Shown in pieces: positions 63,542 through 64,000 of a stretch of 64,000 nucleotides of DNA (its first letter is position 1; every line of letters starts with the position of its first letter). The position numbers were made by a program, and so were the translations under genes. Source of the stretch: Flavobacterium beibuense F44-8 (GTDB taxonomy: Bacteria > Bacteroidota > Bacteroidia > Flavobacteriales > Flavobacteriaceae); contig NZ_JRLV01000024.1 in the NCBI RefSeq assembly GCF_000769915.1, positions 1 to 64,000 on the forward strand. Direction: 5' to 3'. The notes under the pieces were generated by a model. That model was not told the DNA's origin and did no database searches. It worked only from the letters and a program-made list of their open reading frames with translations.

Positions 63542-63563
63542 CTGCAGATTTATAAATCTGCAG
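63542..63563. promoter_or_regulatory. Perfect 22-bp palindrome, candidate operator
   Basis: CTGCAGATTTA followed directly by its complement TAAATCTGCAG, with no loop, between two divergent genes. A symmetrical site without loop suits a dimeric DNA-binding protein better than an RNA terminator. Confidence 0.6.
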
Positions 63564-63630
63564 CTGCAAATTCTTTAATGGTCTGATTTTCAATAATGAA
63601 AATTTAACTTTTTTGATTTTCAAAAAAATG

Positions 63631-63638
63631 TATTTTTG
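63631..63638 (+). promoter_or_regulatory. -7 box (TATTTTTG) of the divergent TPR-like gene
   Basis: An exact TAnnTTTG match 76 bases before the ATG at 63714; a TTTG at 63612-63615 is close but at a short 15-base spacing. Confidence 0.4.
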
Positions 63639-63713
63639 CAGGGAATACATTGTTTAAACCCCATAACAAACTAATTATGTCTTTTTAAAGAGCTTAAAAA
63701 GACACAACTTATC

Positions 63714-64000
63714 ATGAAATCTCCTTACTTATTTATTTTTCTGCTATGGAATTTTTTCGCAATAGCACAACAGGAATTTAAAACTCCTGACTCCCTTTCA
63801 GATAAAACATACGATGAGTTGCTAGATCGTATAAATAATTATGATATGGATAGCACTACTGTAAACCTGTACATAAACAGCTACATTGAAAAAGCTAAAA
63901 ACGAATCAGACAGTAAAAATCTAATTTTAGGTTACAGGAAATTGCTTAACAAAAAACCTCAGGCATTAGCGCTACAATATGCCGATAGTATTTTAAAACT
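63714..64000 (+). CDS. Start of a secreted/membrane TPR-type protein, probably a flavobacterial TPR-HTH regulator (cut by window end)
   Basis: The first 95 residues only. Signal peptide MKSPYLFIFLLWNFFAIAQ, then SLSDKTYDELLDRINNYDMDSTT, in part, and helical pairs (NLYINSYIEKAKNESDSKNLI, in part; GYRKLLNKKPQALALQYADS) that look like tetratricopeptide repeats. This N-terminus is what I recall for flavobacterial membrane regulators with periplasmic TPRs and a cytoplasmic helix-turn-helix end; the C-terminus is outside, so the regulator assignment is inference. Confidence 0.55.
   Translation, partial: MKSPYLFIFLLWNFFAIAQQEFKTPDSLSDKTYDELLDRINNYDMDSTTVNLYINSYIEKAKNESDSKNLILGYRKLLNKKPQALALQYADSILK

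Overview
The window is chromosomal DNA from a member of the Flavobacteriaceae (Bacteroidota), most like Flavobacterium. The signs are low GC, start sites without strong Shine-Dalgarno sequences, repeated Bacteroidota-type -7 promoter boxes (TAnnTTTG), a SusC/SusD pair, a type IX secretion sorting domain on an exported amylase, many lipoproteins with an SxC or SC lipobox, and the flavobacterial gene string mvaD - mevalonate kinase - UbiA - rluB. I saw no tRNA, rRNA, CRISPR array, prophage or intact insertion sequence.

Layout. 1-4.5 kb: the N-terminal part of a very large secreted adhesin-like protein (six DUF11 repeats, an anchor-L-type domain, further repeats; its C-terminus lies outside). 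4.7-8.1 kb: nfu and an M3 peptidase lipoprotein. 8.1-12.2 kb: mevalonate/isoprenoid operon plus rluB, with tspO divergent. 12.8-16 kb: NAD salvage operon nrtR-prs-nadV with three NrtR-like operators, two of them overlapping promoters. 16-19.5 kb: small lipoproteins, an HI0933-type flavoprotein and a GDPD. 19.5-37.4 kb: a complete maltodextrin/starch utilisation locus. On the minus strand are an MFS permease, beta-phosphoglucomutase, GH65 phosphorylase and two GH13 enzymes. A LacI regulator lies between the arms, and susC, susD, susE-like and a T9SS-secreted GH13 amylase are on the plus strand. 37.5-41.6 kb: a lipoprotein, a GIY-YIG-like protein and the rplM-rpsI / rpsB-tsf translation genes. 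41.6-53.7 kb: housekeeping genes (ald, a queuosine-precursor transporter, a TraB fusion, tag, ahcY, a PPTase, pnuC, a DUF4301 protein, arfB). 53.8-56.2 kb: a TPP riboswitch controlling a TonB receptor. 56.3-60.9 kb: SRPBCC and degenerate-Rieske pair, greA with a 5' hairpin, HIT protein, histidine kinase, flavin reductase, DUF3127. 60.9-64 kb: the accessory end of the window.

How the genes work together. In the Sus-like locus the secreted amylase cuts starch outside the cell and SusC/D/E bind and import the products. Periplasmic and lipoprotein GH13 enzymes trim them, the MFS permease carries the small sugars inward, and the GH65 phosphorylase with beta-phosphoglucomutase feeds glycolysis. The two arms are divergent around lacI, and two LacI-type palindromes lie before susC. 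In the NAD region, nicotinamide is joined to PRPP (made by Prs) by NadV, and NrtR probably senses the product state; pnuC, 35 kb away, may belong to the same physiology or to thiamine uptake.

Most unusual region: 60.9-64 kb. Two lipoproteins end in glycine/alanine-rich hydrophobic tails. One is translationally coupled to an unlisted 56-residue protein with two membrane segments. Between them lie four copies of a hairpin repeat with base-pair-preserving changes. A perfect 22-bp palindrome separates the second lipoprotein from a divergent, TPR-regulator-like gene. Together these could be an undescribed peptide/lipoprotein system; its function is inference only.
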